In this document: positions 1 through 7,641 of the stretch, in pieces | Position numbering within the stretch: position 1 is the first letter of the stretch | Layout of the letters: every line of letters begins with the position of its first letter | NCBI RefSeq assembly: GCF_030418125.1 | Contig: NZ_JAUHTR010000022.1 | Coordinates: 1-57,498 of the forward strand | Length of the DNA: 57,498 bases | DNA from: Fictibacillus fluitans | GTDB lineage: Bacteria; Bacillota; Bacilli; Bacillales; Fictibacillaceae | Reading direction: 5' to 3' | Position numbers and translations under genes: made by a program | The notes under the pieces: model-generated | Database searches by the model: none | Told to the model about the DNA's origin: nothing | The model's input: the letters and a program-made list of their open reading frames with translations, nothing else

Positions 1-30
1 AGCCCATCCTTCAGGGATGGGCTTGTTTTA
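1..30 (+). terminator. Intrinsic terminator of an upstream off-window gene
   Basis: AGCCCATCC pairs perfectly with GGATGGGCT around a 5-nt loop and is followed by TGTTTTA on the plus strand. It probably ends a plus-strand gene lying before the window. Confidence 0.7.
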
Positions 31-60
31 AAGACGAATTTTATGAAAATGACGTGATAT

Positions 61-184
61 GCAACTAAATCGTGTCGAACCGCAAGTAAATTAGGCAGAA
101 GCGCAACTAAATCATGTCGAAGCGCAAGTAGATGATGTCGAACCGCAAGTAAAAAGGTATATACCGCAACTAAATCAATCAACC
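61..184. repeat. 21-bp tandem degenerate array (about 6 units)
   Basis: GCAACTAAAT or GCAAGTAAAT starts at 61, 82, 103, 124, 145 and 166, so the spacing is exactly 21 bp. Units are degenerate; the most constant parts are GCAA[C/G]TA at the start and GTCGAA[C/G]C at the end. No spacers separate the units, so this is not a CRISPR array. It lies between the terminator at 1-30 and the 3' end of the minus-strand MazG-like gene. No ribosome binding site or protein family argues for coding. Confidence 0.85.
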
Positions 185-202
185 ATCCCCGAACTAAACC
201 AT

Positions 203-502
203 TTAATCCTGTTTTGCCGGATATTTCACCGCATTCTTCTTCATTTTATCCCGAATGATCTGTTCAACATCAAGATCCAGCTTGTCTGCGAGCTGAAGGG
301 AATAAATCATAATGTCAGCCAGCTCTTCTTTAATGTTTTCCAGGTTTTCATCAACGGCTTCCTGGCTTTCTTTCCATTGGAAATTCTCCAGAAGTTCAGA
401 CGCCTCCAGCGTGATGGAGAGAGCCAGGTCTTTGGCATGGTGGTACGGTCCCCAGTTCCGCTCGTCCCGAAATTTACGGATTTCTTCAATTAAATGGTCC
501 AT
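203..502 (-). CDS. MazG-like nucleotide pyrophosphohydrolase
   Basis: A 99-residue all-alpha NTP pyrophosphohydrolase of the MazG/dCTPase (RS21-C6-like) type. The metal-binding signature is visible as E33-x-x-E36 followed by E60-x-x-D63. The family hydrolyses (d)NTPs, often non-canonical or dCTP-like, to the monophosphate and pyrophosphate in the cytoplasm. The length fits the single-domain short form rather than the 250-residue tandem MazG. The ATG at 502 has an AAAGGAGAG ribosome binding site 8-9 nt upstream. The gene diverges from the rRNA methyltransferase gene. The substrate is not predictable from sequence. Confidence 0.85.
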   Translation of the reverse strand: MDHLIEEIRKFRDERNWGPYHHAKDLALSITLEASELLENFQWKESQEAVDENLENIKEELADIMIYSLQLADKLDLDVEQIIRDKMKKNAVKYPAKQD

Positions 503-529
503 GAAAAAGAACTCTCCTTTATGTATTAA

Positions 530-557
530 TGATTTCTTTTAGGATAAGTATTATAAT
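530..557 (+). promoter_or_regulatory. Putative sigma-A promoter for the methyltransferase gene
   Basis: A perfect TATAAT lies at 552-557 with a poor -35 (TGATTT, 530-535) about 16 nt upstream. If it is used, transcription starts near 564. That argues against a GTG start at 566 and favours the ATG at 599 for the downstream gene. Confidence 0.4.
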
Positions 558-598
558 GACAGAATGTGATAAAGAAATATAGGATCACCATAAAATTT

Positions 599-1810
599 AT
601 GGATTGGGTGAATGGATTGAGTATAAATGCTCGTTTGAAAATAAAATCTTCCGATAAGGGGATTAAAGGCGGATCACCGCTGATTCACAGCGAAGCCGTG
701 TCTTATGTGGATGCAGGTCTTGCTGAAGGCACGATTATTGATGTTGTGGATGAAAAAGGCAAGTTTATCGGAAAAGGCTACTATGGAAAGCAGAACAAAG
801 GGCTCGGATGGATTTTAACCCGAAATGCTGACGAAAAGATCAATGCGTCTTTTTTTGAAAGAAAAATAAAAGCGGCGCTCGAGAACCGGCAATCGTTCTT
901 TGAAGATCCAAGCACCACGGCTTTCCGTGTGTTTAACGGAGAAGGAGACGGAATCGGCGGCCTCACCATGGATTATTTCGATGGTTTCTATGTGATCAAC
1001 TGGTACAGCGAGGGCATCTATCAATTTAAAGAAGAAGTTCTTCAATCGTTAGAAAAGCTCACCGACTATAAAGGAGTTTATGAAAAGAAGCGGTTTGCTG
1101 AAAAAGGTTCCTATATTGATGATGATGATTTTGTTGCAGGCGAGCGCGCGCAGTTTCCGTTGATCGTGCAGGAAAATGGCATTCATTTTGCGACCTATTT
1201 GAATGAAAGCGCAATGGTTGGTGTGTTCCTTGATCAGAGGGAAGTAAGAAAAGCGATTCGGGACAAGTACGCCAGCGGCAAAAAAGTGTTGAACACCTTC
1301 TCTTACACCGGTGCCTTTTCCGTAGCGGCAGCCCTGGGCGGGGCAGAGAAAACAACGAGTGTGGATCTCGCCAACCGCAGCCGGAGCAAAACGCAGGAAC
1401 AGTTCAGCGTCAATGGACTGGATTATGAAGCTCACGACATTATTGTGGAGGACGTCTTCCACTATTTTAAATATGCAGTAAGGAAAAAGCTTTCGTTTGG
1501 ACTGGTTATCCTTGACCCGCCAAGCTTTGCGCGTTCCAAAAAGCATACTTTCAGTGCCGGGAAGGACTATCCGGCGCTGCTTGAACAGGCGATTGAGATT
1601 ACTGAAAAAAATGGTGTGATCGTCGCTTCTTCCAACTGCAGTACGTTTGACATGAAGAAGTTTAAAGGTTTCATTGAAAAAGCGTTCCGCCAAACGGGAG
1701 GAAACTACAAGATACTCGAAGAGCATACCCTGCCGGAAGACTTCAAGACCATTAAAGAGTTCAGAGAAGGAGATTACCTCAAGGTCGTCATCCTGAAAAA
1801 ATTATCATAA
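599..1810 (+). CDS. Class I SAM-dependent rRNA methyltransferase (RlmI/YwbD type)
   Basis: About 403 residues. An N-terminal PUA-like RNA-binding region (roughly residues 1-75) precedes a Rossmann methyltransferase domain. Motif I is seen as LNTFSYTGAFSVAAALGG, and the motif IV block reads LDPPSFARSKK, typical of the RlmI/RlmK family that makes 5-methylcytosine or related marks on 23S rRNA. The C-terminus contains SSNCSTF, the conserved Cys-bearing segment of this family. The frame is open back to a GTG at 566, but that sits within about 10 nt of a TATAAT box, so ATG 599 with a weak AGGATC upstream is preferred. The modified nucleotide is inferred only from the family. Confidence 0.85.
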   Translation: MDWVNGLSINARLKIKSSDKGIKGGSPLIHSEAVSYVDAGLAEGTIIDVVDEKGKFIGKGYYGKQNKGLGWILTRNADEKINASFFERKIKAALENRQSFFEDPSTTAFRVFNGEGDGIGGLTMDYFDGFYVINWYSEGIYQFKEEVLQSLEKLTDYKGVYEKKRFAEKGSYIDDDDFVAGERAQFPLIVQENGIHFATYLNESAMVGVFLDQREVRKAIRDKYASGKKVLNTFSYTGAFSVAAALGGAEKTTSVDLANRSRSKTQEQFSVNGLDYEAHDIIVEDVFHYFKYAVRKKLSFGLVILDPPSFARSKKHTFSAGKDYPALLEQAIEITEKNGVIVASSNCSTFDMKKFKGFIEKAFRQTGGNYKILEEHTLPEDFKTIKEFREGDYLKVVILKKLS

Positions 1811-1815
1811 AAAGA

Positions 1816-1848
1816 AGCATCTGCCGGGACTGGCAGGTGCTTTTTTTT
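1816..1848 (+). terminator. Intrinsic terminator
   Basis: AGCATCTGCC pairs with GGCAGGTGCT over 10 bp around a 6-nt loop, followed by eight T. It ends the methyltransferase transcript 6 nt after the stop. Confidence 0.9.
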
Positions 1849-1858
1849 CTGCTATATA

Positions 1859-1890
1859 AAAGTCAGTTGCTTGACTGGCTTTCTTGTTTC
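1859..1890 (+). terminator. Second, tandem terminator
   Basis: AAAGTCAGT pairs with ACTGGCTTT (9 bp with one G-T) around TGCTTG, followed by CTTGTTT. It lies only 10 nt after the first terminator and looks like a back-up. Confidence 0.6.
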
Positions 1891-1973
1891 TATTACTCTA
1901 AAGAATAAGAGTTTGAATATTTAGTCAACTGGATAAAACGGTCAGAGACAACATACGAACCTGTGATTCTGCC

Positions 1974-2036
1974 GCCGCCGCATTCTTCGCTCTTATAGTG
2001 AATAAAAACTATAAGAAGAATTTGTGGCGGCTTTTT
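1974..2036 (+). promoter_or_regulatory. Large leader hairpin with T-run ahead of the OFA transporter
   Basis: Three helices stack: GCCGCC/GGCGGC at the base, ATTCT/AGAAT in the middle and TCTTATAG/CTATAAGA at the top, followed by TTTTTAAA. It looks like an intrinsic terminator but sits 30 nt before the start codon of the transporter. It could be an attenuator in the 5' leader or a third terminator of the upstream gene. No known riboswitch core was recognised. Confidence 0.5.
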
Positions 2037-2065
2037 AAATTTACATAAAAGGGAGAGGGTTAGAA

Positions 2066-3337
2066 ATGAGCAAGGTTAAAAACCGCTGGCTGATCGCACT
2101 TTCGGGAGTAGGTATACATATCTCAATCGGATCAGTATATGCCTGGAGCAATTTTACCAATCCATTAATGGAGAAATTCAGCTGGAGTGCGAGTGAAGTT
2201 CAGTTGACCTTCAGTCTGGCCATTCTGTTTCTCGGGCTGTCCGCTGCCTTTCTGGGGCATTTTGTGGAAAAATACGGACCTAGAAAATCGGGTTTGCTTG
2301 CCGCAGCGTTCTTTGGAGTGGGTGTGGCAGGATCGGGTTTTGCCGTACAAATGGAGTCACTGCCATTACTGTATGTTTTTTACGGCATGCTTGGAGGGAT
2401 CGGGCTTGGAGTAGGCTATATCGCACCGGTTTCCACCCTTGTCAAATGGTTTCCTGACCGGCGCGGACTGGCGACAGGGCTTGCCATCATGGGATTTGGC
2501 TTTGCAGCGGCAATCAGCTCTCCCATCATGGACAGCCTGATCAAATCGGTCGGCATCGCCAATACATTTTACATTTTGGGTATCTCTTACTTTATCGTTA
2601 TGCTGGTGTCCTCTCTCTATCTGGAGAAACCGGCAGAAGGCTGGCAGCCAAAAGGATTTCAGGAAAAGGTGGATAGCGGGGACGTGACGGTGCGCAAGGA
2701 TTTGTCTCAGCTGACGGCCAATCAGGCTGTGAAGACCAAACGATTCTACTATCTTTGGCTCATGCTGTTCATCAATGTGACATGCGGAATCGCGATTCTG
2801 TCTGCGGCCAAACCGCTTGCCGAAGAAAGCATTGGCCTGTCGACGGCAGAAGCGGCTGCGCTTGTTGGTGTACTCGGTCTGTTTAATGGATTTGGCCGGA
2901 TCGGCTGGGCTTCGGTTTCGGATTACATTGGCAGAACAAACACATACACGACCTTTTTCGCGCTTCAAACGGTGTTGTTCTTCCTGCTGCCAAACATCAC
3001 GACAGCCATCGTCTTTCAAATCATGCTCGCCATTATCTATACATGCTATGGCGGTGGATTTGCTTCCATTCCTGCCTACATCGGTGACCTTTTTGGAACC
3101 AAACAATTGGGCGCTATTCATGGGTACATCTTAACCGCCTGGGCAGCAGCAGGTCTTGCGGGACCTCTGTTTGCCGCATGGGTGAAGGATACAACCGGAA
3201 GCTACGCAGAAAGCCTGACCTTCTTTGCAGCTCTCTTCATCGTCGCTTTGATTGTCACATTCCTTGCCCGGCTGGATATCCGCCGGCTTGAGAAGGAAAA
3301 TACTTCCGGTGAACAGTTGCAGGCCCAGAATTTCTGA
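2066..3337 (+). CDS. MFS transporter, oxalate/formate antiporter (OFA) family
   Basis: 423 residues with about 12 hydrophobic membrane segments and an MFS loop motif between TM2 and TM3 (GHFVEKYGPRKSG, near residue 70). The N-terminal GVGIHISIGSVYAWSNF is characteristic of the OFA family (OxlT, YhjX). These proteins exchange or import small carboxylates such as oxalate, formate, lactate or pyruvate. GGGAGAGGG lies just upstream of the ATG. The DUF2294 gene follows 46 nt later and fdhD about 0.7 kb later, so formate or oxalate is a reasonable but unproven substrate. A long leader with a terminator-like hairpin precedes it. Confidence 0.85.
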   Translation: MSKVKNRWLIALSGVGIHISIGSVYAWSNFTNPLMEKFSWSASEVQLTFSLAILFLGLSAAFLGHFVEKYGPRKSGLLAAAFFGVGVAGSGFAVQMESLPLLYVFYGMLGGIGLGVGYIAPVSTLVKWFPDRRGLATGLAIMGFGFAAAISSPIMDSLIKSVGIANTFYILGISYFIVMLVSSLYLEKPAEGWQPKGFQEKVDSGDVTVRKDLSQLTANQAVKTKRFYYLWLMLFINVTCGIAILSAAKPLAEESIGLSTAEAAALVGVLGLFNGFGRIGWASVSDYIGRTNTYTTFFALQTVLFFLLPNITTAIVFQIMLAIIYTCYGGGFASIPAYIGDLFGTKQLGAIHGYILTAWAAAGLAGPLFAAWVKDTTGSYAESLTFFAALFIVALIVTFLARLDIRRLEKENTSGEQLQAQNF

Positions 3338-3383
3338 TTTATACTTTTTGATAGCAAAAATGCATAGATAAGGATTGGCATTT

Positions 3384-3743
3384 ATGAATAATTATGAAGC
3401 AGAGTTTAGTAATCGGGTGAGAGCTTTTCGAAAGCGCCACATGGGCAGGGGCCCCCGGCGAATCAAAACAACTTTTTGCAAGAACTGGGCGATTTGCGAG
3501 ATGGAAGGCAATCTGTCACCCGTCGAAAAGTTCATTTCAGGACACAGTGAGGGTAAGCAGCTGCGCTCTGCAAGAACCGAAATGGTGAAGGACATGTACA
3601 AAAAGAACCATCCCGTTGAAATGGAAGAATTGCTGGGAGCAAAGTTTCTGGAGCTTTTCGTAGACATCGATATTGAAAAAGACTTTGGAATGTCCATTTT
3701 CGTTTTTGATGAAAACCTGGAAGAAAAGCTAATGAAAAAATAA
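3384..3743 (+). CDS. DUF2294 family protein
   Basis: 119 residues, soluble, no signal peptide. The sequence (for example GRGPRRIKTTFCKNWAICEMEGNLSPVEKFI) resembles DUF2294 proteins, which in bacilli often sit beside formate dehydrogenase or fdhD genes. The molecular function is unknown. The ATG at 3384 has AAGGA (3370-3374) 9 nt upstream; the alternative TTG at 3375 directly abuts that site and is unlikely. It is probably cotranscribed with the transporter. Confidence 0.75.
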   Translation: MNNYEAEFSNRVRAFRKRHMGRGPRRIKTTFCKNWAICEMEGNLSPVEKFISGHSEGKQLRSARTEMVKDMYKKNHPVEMEELLGAKFLELFVDIDIEKDFGMSIFVFDENLEEKLMKK

Positions 3744-3775
3744 AAGCCACCAGTGATGTCAACTGGCTGCAGTCT

Positions 3776-3830
3776 ACCGCTGAGGTGTCCGGTTTTTTAA
3801 CCATAATCGGGCTCCGGCGGTTTTTGTTTT
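3776..3830 (+). terminator. Probable terminator of the DUF2294 transcript
   Basis: ACCGCTGAG pairs imperfectly with CTCCGGCGGT around a long loop, followed by TTTTTGTTTTG. The long loop makes it weaker than the other terminators here. Confidence 0.45.
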
Positions 3831-3870
3831 GTTCAGATTGGATATTCCGGTATCGGTAAAGGGTAAAGAA

Positions 3871-3993
3871 ATGTATGATAATGGTTTATTCATGAAGGGA
3901 GAAACCATTGTGGTGTATAATCAGCATGAAGTCATCAAGGATTTAAAGTACCTGGAAAAGCCGATTCCGGGTCTTGAATTGGAGATCGGCTAA
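3871..3993 (+). CDS. Small ORF of 40 codons directly upstream of fdhD
   Basis: The frame runs from ATG 3871 to TAA 3991-3993 and begins MYDNGLFMKGETIVVYNQ. Its stop codon merges with the fdhD ribosome binding site (TAAAAAGGAG), a typical arrangement for translational coupling. An upstream GGGTAAAG could serve as a weak ribosome binding site. The composition is ordinary protein-like. I recognise no family; it may be a genuine small protein, a leader peptide or the remnant of a longer gene. Confidence 0.4.
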   Translation: MYDNGLFMKGETIVVYNQHEVIKDLKYLEKPIPGLELEIG

Positions 3994-4006
3994 AAAGGAG
4001 AAGCAG

Positions 4007-4792
4007 ATGAAAGACAACGTAATGAAGAATATAAATATCATCAAATACAATAATGGCTCATTCCACGAGACAGAAGATACAGTGGCAACCGAATATGCAC
4101 TGACCATCCATGTGAATGGAGAAGAATTTGCAACCATGGTATGTACACCGACTTTTCTTGAGGACCTTGTCACCGGTTTTCTTGCATCCGAAGGGGTCAT
4201 TCGTTTTCCGAGAGAAATCGAGTCACTTTCCATTGATGAAGACCGGGGATTTGCCTATGTGCAGCTTGTAAACAAAGCGCCAGTGACCAATCAGCTGCAG
4301 TCCAAACGGTTTATCGGATCCTGCTGCGGAAAAAGCCGGCAGTTCTATTTTCAGAGCGATGTGAAAAATGCCAAAACGATCGTCAGCAAATCAACAATCG
4401 GAGTGGAGCAATGCATCCAGCTGATGGAAGCGATGCAGGACTCCTCCGATGACTTTCATTCGACAGGCGGGCTGCATAACGCTGCGCTCTGCACCAATGA
4501 GGAGCTGTTGATTTCCAGGTCAGACATCGGCCGCCATAATGCGCTTGATAAAATTTACGGCTATTGTCTTGAAAACAAGATTCCACTTTCCGATAAGGTG
4601 ATTGCCTTCAGTGGCCGGATTTCTTCCGAAGTCCTGCTTAAGGTTTCAAAAATCGGTGCAGGCATTATTCTCTCCAAATCAGCACCCACCACGCTGGCAC
4701 TGGAGCTGGCAAATGACCTTGGGATCACCGCTGTCGGATTTATCCGCGGCACCCGGCTCAATGTGTACACCCATCCGGAACGAATACAGTAA
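4007..4792 (+). CDS. fdhD: FdhD, formate dehydrogenase sulfurtransferase
   Basis: 261 residues. FdhD carries sulfur from a cysteine desulfurase to the molybdenum or tungsten bis-MGD cofactor, which formate dehydrogenase needs for activity; it acts in the cytoplasm. The conserved cysteines appear as SCCGKSR (C106, C107). Other family blocks are TGGLHNAAL, RSDIGRHNALDKI and FSGRISSEVLLKV. The ATG at 4007 has AAAAAGGAG 6 nt upstream; an upstream TTG in frame at 3974 is ignored because it overlaps the small ORF. No formate dehydrogenase subunit gene is in the window. Confidence 0.93.
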   Translation: MKDNVMKNINIIKYNNGSFHETEDTVATEYALTIHVNGEEFATMVCTPTFLEDLVTGFLASEGVIRFPREIESLSIDEDRGFAYVQLVNKAPVTNQLQSKRFIGSCCGKSRQFYFQSDVKNAKTIVSKSTIGVEQCIQLMEAMQDSSDDFHSTGGLHNAALCTNEELLISRSDIGRHNALDKIYGYCLENKIPLSDKVIAFSGRISSEVLLKVSKIGAGIILSKSAPTTLALELANDLGITAVGFIRGTRLNVYTHPERIQ

Positions 4793-4832
4793 AAAGAGAG
4801 CGAATTCCTCAGAGGGAATTCGCTCTCTTTTT
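4793..4832. terminator. Bidirectional terminator between fdhD and the DinB gene
   Basis: AAAGAGAGCGAATTCC pairs perfectly with its partner (4815-4830) around a short loop, with T-runs on both strands. It separates convergent genes and touches the stop codon of the minus-strand gene. Confidence 0.92.
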
Positions 4833-5301
4833 ATGCGGTGATATATTTAATCATTTGTTTAATGGCCCCCAAATGGTAGGCCGAATGCGCCAGAGACCCC
4901 AGAGCTTCATCCGCATAGGTTTCATCCCAGGGCAGGGTGGAATCAAGGGTCTGCAATAACCGGGTGTATTCTTCTTTTAGTTCCCTTTGAATTTCCTTCC
5001 ACCGGTCCTCCTCAACTGCAGCGATCATCCAGCTCTGCTTCCAATCCATTTTTGGCATTCTGCCTGCTTTCAGAAACTCAGTCGTTCCCCACAAGTGATA
5101 CCGGACATGATCCGCATGCGCCGCCAGGTTTGTGCCGTGAATGGAGAGGGAAGCCTGTTCTGCCGACAGCCCGGCAAGTGCAGCGAGGATTCCGGAATCC
5201 GGTTCCGTGTTTGTGAACCAACTTACGTTTGACGGGAAGGGCGGACCTTCAAACGCCTCTGAGATCATTTTTTTGGCTGAACGTACAAAAAGATTATTCA
5301 T
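4831..5301 (-). CDS. DinB-superfamily protein
   Basis: 156 residues, predicted four-helix bundle of the DinB/YfiT type. The three-His pattern of the superfamily is suggested by H-x-x-x-H near SIHGTNLAAHADHVRYHLWG and by HSAYHLGAIKQM at the C-terminus. Many members are metal-dependent thiol transferases or are induced by DNA damage, but this one's role is unknown. The start MNNLFVRS at 5301 has AGGAGG about 10 nt upstream; the longer open frame to 5355 lacks support. The small membrane protein gene ends 25 nt upstream on the same strand, so the two form an operon. Confidence 0.75.
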   Translation of the reverse strand: MNNLFVRSAKKMISEAFEGPPFPSNVSWFTNTEPDSGILAALAGLSAEQASLSIHGTNLAAHADHVRYHLWGTTEFLKAGRMPKMDWKQSWMIAAVEEDRWKEIQRELKEEYTRLLQTLDSTLPWDETYADEALGSLAHSAYHLGAIKQMIKYITA

Positions 5302-5326
5302 GCTTTTTTCCTCCTGGTTTTGATGA

Positions 5327-5641
5327 TTATATTGGTTTAAAAAAGCGAAGTACAAAAAAGACTAGAACAGCGATAAGAAGGATGTATAACACCACGCTGG
5401 CAACTTTTTGCTTTGATGACGGTGTTCCACGGGTTGCCTCCCGTTCAGCTGTTTTCCTGCCAAATAAAAAGGAGACAAGAAAGAAGCCAAACGTTAAGCC
5501 AATCCATCGACCCCAATCCGGCCAGCCGCGTTCGAGCAGAAAAAGCATAGCAAAAGCCATAATACTCATTAACAGTGGATGCAGCAGGTAGAATTTCCAT
5601 TTTTGCTGTTTTGTAAGGGAATAAGATTCTGTTTTGGACAT
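5327..5641 (-). CDS. Small membrane protein of unknown function
   Basis: 104 residues with three probable transmembrane helices (about residues 22-38, 44-61 and 80-99) and a hydrophilic loop near 62-78. No family was recognised. The ATG at 5641 has AAGGAG 7 nt upstream; a GTG three bases earlier is too close to it. It is the first gene of a two-gene operon with the DinB-like gene. Confidence 0.65.
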   Translation of the reverse strand: MSKTESYSLTKQQKWKFYLLHPLLMSIMAFAMLFLLERGWPDWGRWIGLTFGFFLVSFLFGRKTAEREATRGTPSSKQKVASVVLYILLIAVLVFFVLRFFKPI

Positions 5642-5740
5642 CACAGCGCTCCTTGGTGGAAATATATAGTTATTTAGTTCCTTTTATGACGGTGAGGTAA
5701 ACGCCTAATCCAGTTGCTTGGGGGACTGGAGGAATTTATG

Positions 5741-5844
5741 TTCAAAATGAACCTGTTTATTTTCAAAAAGTCCATTTCATATTCAAATGTGGTGAATTTA
5801 TTTTTAAAACAGCATCATTTATATTCAAAAATGCCCATTTTATG
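5741..5844. repeat. A/T-rich degenerate array, about 21-bp period
   Basis: TTCAAA or TTAAAA recurs at 5741, 5762, 5782, 5804 and 5824, and an [A/C]ATTTAT-like block recurs between them. Spacing is 20-22 bp, less strict than in the other arrays. An 82-codon open frame across it is a by-product of a repeat length near a multiple of three. The array occupies much of the gap 5642-5997, which otherwise holds only the terminator at 5961-5999. Confidence 0.6.
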
Positions 5845-5960
5845 TAGAAAGGAAAACAAGCTCTCTTATAAAAACAGTCTGTGCTGTATTATGTATAACA
5901 AGAATAACTGTTGCAGACATAAAAAATATGTGGATGTTAATTTGCTAATACGAAAACTAT

Positions 5961-5999
5961 GAGGGAACCCCTTAGAATAAAACAGGGGCTCCCCTTTTT
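5961..5999. terminator. Terminator-like hairpin at the end of the ferritin-like gene
   Basis: GGGAACCCC pairs with GGGGCTCCC around a loop of about 12 nt, followed on the plus strand by CTTTTTA. It overlaps the stop codon of the minus-strand gene; the minus-strand T-run is poor, so its main direction is unclear. Confidence 0.6.
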
Positions 6000-6414
6000 A
6001 TTGCCCTCCTGTTAACAGGTATAAAAACCAGACTGAGTGGTTCTGTTCATCCATGGCAATCCGTTTAAACACTTCTTTTATATAATTATTACTAGCCTGG
6101 TCCGAAATCTTAAGATAAAAATCAACCGTTTCCTGTTCGTCTTTAAAGCCCGTCTTTAACCCTTCCCGATAATTGGTTGGGCAAGCCTCTGTCTGTTTCG
6201 GTGTAAACGTCCTTCCCGTCAGCTGTGTATAAATGGCACTTATGGCCTGATAGTGGTTGACTTCATCCTGCCGGATTTCCTGGATCGTCTTTTTCTCTTC
6301 TGAATTAGGGGCAAGCAACGCCGTTTTCTCATAGCAGATGATTGCACTATATTCTCCGTTCAGGGCCTTTTCCAGATTGGCAATTTTTTGCGCATCGCGA
6401 TTCCAGTTATACAT
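5998..6414 (-). CDS. Ferritin-like domain protein
   Basis: 138 residues, a four-helix ferritin-like fold. Di-metal ligand motifs are visible: NGEYSAIICYEKTA in helix 1, QDEVNHY in helix 2, FKDEQETVDFY in helix 3 and MDEQNHSVWF in helix 4, giving the E...ExxH...E...ExxH pattern of rubrerythrin-like proteins. There is no C-terminal rubredoxin domain. It is likely an iron-binding or peroxide-handling protein, with the exact activity unknown. AGGAAGGGGG precedes the ATG. It resembles spore or general-stress ferritin-like proteins of Bacillus. Confidence 0.75.
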   Translation of the reverse strand: MYNWNRDAQKIANLEKALNGEYSAIICYEKTALLAPNSEEKKTIQEIRQDEVNHYQAISAIYTQLTGRTFTPKQTEACPTNYREGLKTGFKDEQETVDFYLKISDQASNNYIKEVFKRIAMDEQNHSVWFLYLLTGGQ

Positions 6415-6612
6415 CTGAATATCCCCCTTCCTCTCTTTATTAACTCCTTTATTCTATGTTTTTTTGGGTGGTTGGTTCGTTAAAAAAAGGATTTTTCCCG
6501 TAAACCCCCGGAATACAAACCTCATGCTTGAGCCGATTTTTTTCATTTAAACAAGCCTTTTGCTACGATGACAAGGAGTACAAACTTATCTTAGAAGGAG
6601 TTGACGCAACAC

Positions 6613-7545
6613 ATGGCACAGCAAACGAAACTTGGAAAAACAGACTTATTGGTAAACCCGATCGGACTTGGTACAAATGCGGTTGGAGGACATAATCTGT
6701 ATCCTGACTTGAACGAGCAGGCAGGAAAGGATCTCGTTAAACGGGCATTGGAGATCGGCATCAACTTTTTGGATACGGCTTTCATTTACGGACCTGAGCG
6801 TTCAGAGGAATTGGTCGGGGAAGTAATAAAAGAAACAGGCAGCCGGGACAAGGCAGTAATTGCAACCAAAGGGGCGCACAAGTTTGTTGGCAAAGACGTG
6901 GTGTTCGACAACTCGCCTGCCTTCTTAAAAGATGCGGTTGAAGGAAGCCTGAAGCGGCTTCAAACGGATTACATTGATTTGTTCTACATTCATTTTCCTG
7001 ATGAGAAAACACCAAAGGATGAAGCCGTCGGAGCATTGAAAGAACTGAAAGACCAGGGGAAGATCCGCGCCATCGGTGTTTCAAACTTTTCCATCGAACA
7101 GCTGAAGCAGGCAAACGTGGACGGTTATGTGGATGTGTTCCAAGGGGAATACAACCTGTTGCAGCGTGATGCAGAGAAGGAGCTGCTTCCGTATTTAGCG
7201 GATAAAGAGATCTCATTTGTTCCTTACTTCCCGCTGGCATCCGGACTGCTTGCAGGCAAATACAGCAAAGACACGAAGTTTGATGATTTGCGCAAGGACA
7301 TGCCTCATTTTCAGGGCGAGAACTTCATTAAAAACCTGGAGAAAGTGGACCAGCTTCGCGGTATTGCAGAAGCTAGGGGAGCGGAAGTGGCTCATGTCGT
7401 TCTTGCATGGTATCTTAAACAGCCGGCAATCGACGCTATCATTCCAGGAGCAAAACGCGCCGATCAAGTCAGCAACAACCTGAAAACATTGGATGTTCAG
7501 CTCAGTGATCAGGAAGTTCAGGAAATCAGCAGAATTTTTTCTTAA
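6613..7545 (+). CDS. iolS: Aldo/keto reductase, IolS-like
   Basis: 310 residues, a TIM-barrel NADPH-dependent oxidoreductase. The N-terminal [18 protein letters not shown] and the segment [23 protein letters not shown] are very close to B. subtilis IolS. The catalytic tetrad is readable: D in [10 protein letters not shown] in that motif, K in ATKGAH and H in YIHFPDE. The ATG at 6613 follows AAGGAG by 12 nt; the TTG at 6601 abuts the ribosome binding site and is unlikely. There is no inositol operon nearby, so the metabolic role is unknown. The symbol is assigned by similarity only. Confidence 0.8.
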   Translation: MAQQTKLGKTDLLVNPIGLGTNAVGGHNLYPDLNEQAGKDLVKRALEIGINFLDTAFIYGPERSEELVGEVIKETGSRDKAVIATKGAHKFVGKDVVFDNSPAFLKDAVEGSLKRLQTDYIDLFYIHFPDEKTPKDEAVGALKELKDQGKIRAIGVSNFSIEQLKQANVDGYVDVFQGEYNLLQRDAEKELLPYLADKEISFVPYFPLASGLLAGKYSKDTKFDDLRKDMPHFQGENFIKNLEKVDQLRGIAEARGAEVAHVVLAWYLKQPAIDAIIPGAKRADQVSNNLKTLDVQLSDQEVQEISRIFS

Positions 7546-7641
7546 ATCTTTTTCACTCTTGAAGAAAATCCCGAATGGGTGGATAATATGATGGATATGG
7601 GGCTGTGAACGATAATAAGCGCCAGAAGAAAAGGTGAAATC

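Noticed and set aside
61-184. Possible CRISPR array
   Set aside because: Units are contiguous with no distinct spacers, and no cas gene is near.
1049-1726. 225-codon minus-strand frame
   Set aside because: A shadow of the rRNA methyltransferase gene, which has clear catalytic motifs on the plus strand.
2366-3121. 251-codon minus-strand frame
   Set aside because: Shadow of the OFA transporter gene; the sequence is not protein-like and has no start signal.
5714-5962. 82-codon plus-strand open frame
   Set aside because: It runs through the A/T-rich 21-bp array; the repeat length near a multiple of three keeps the frame open. It has no ribosome binding site and no protein-like pattern.
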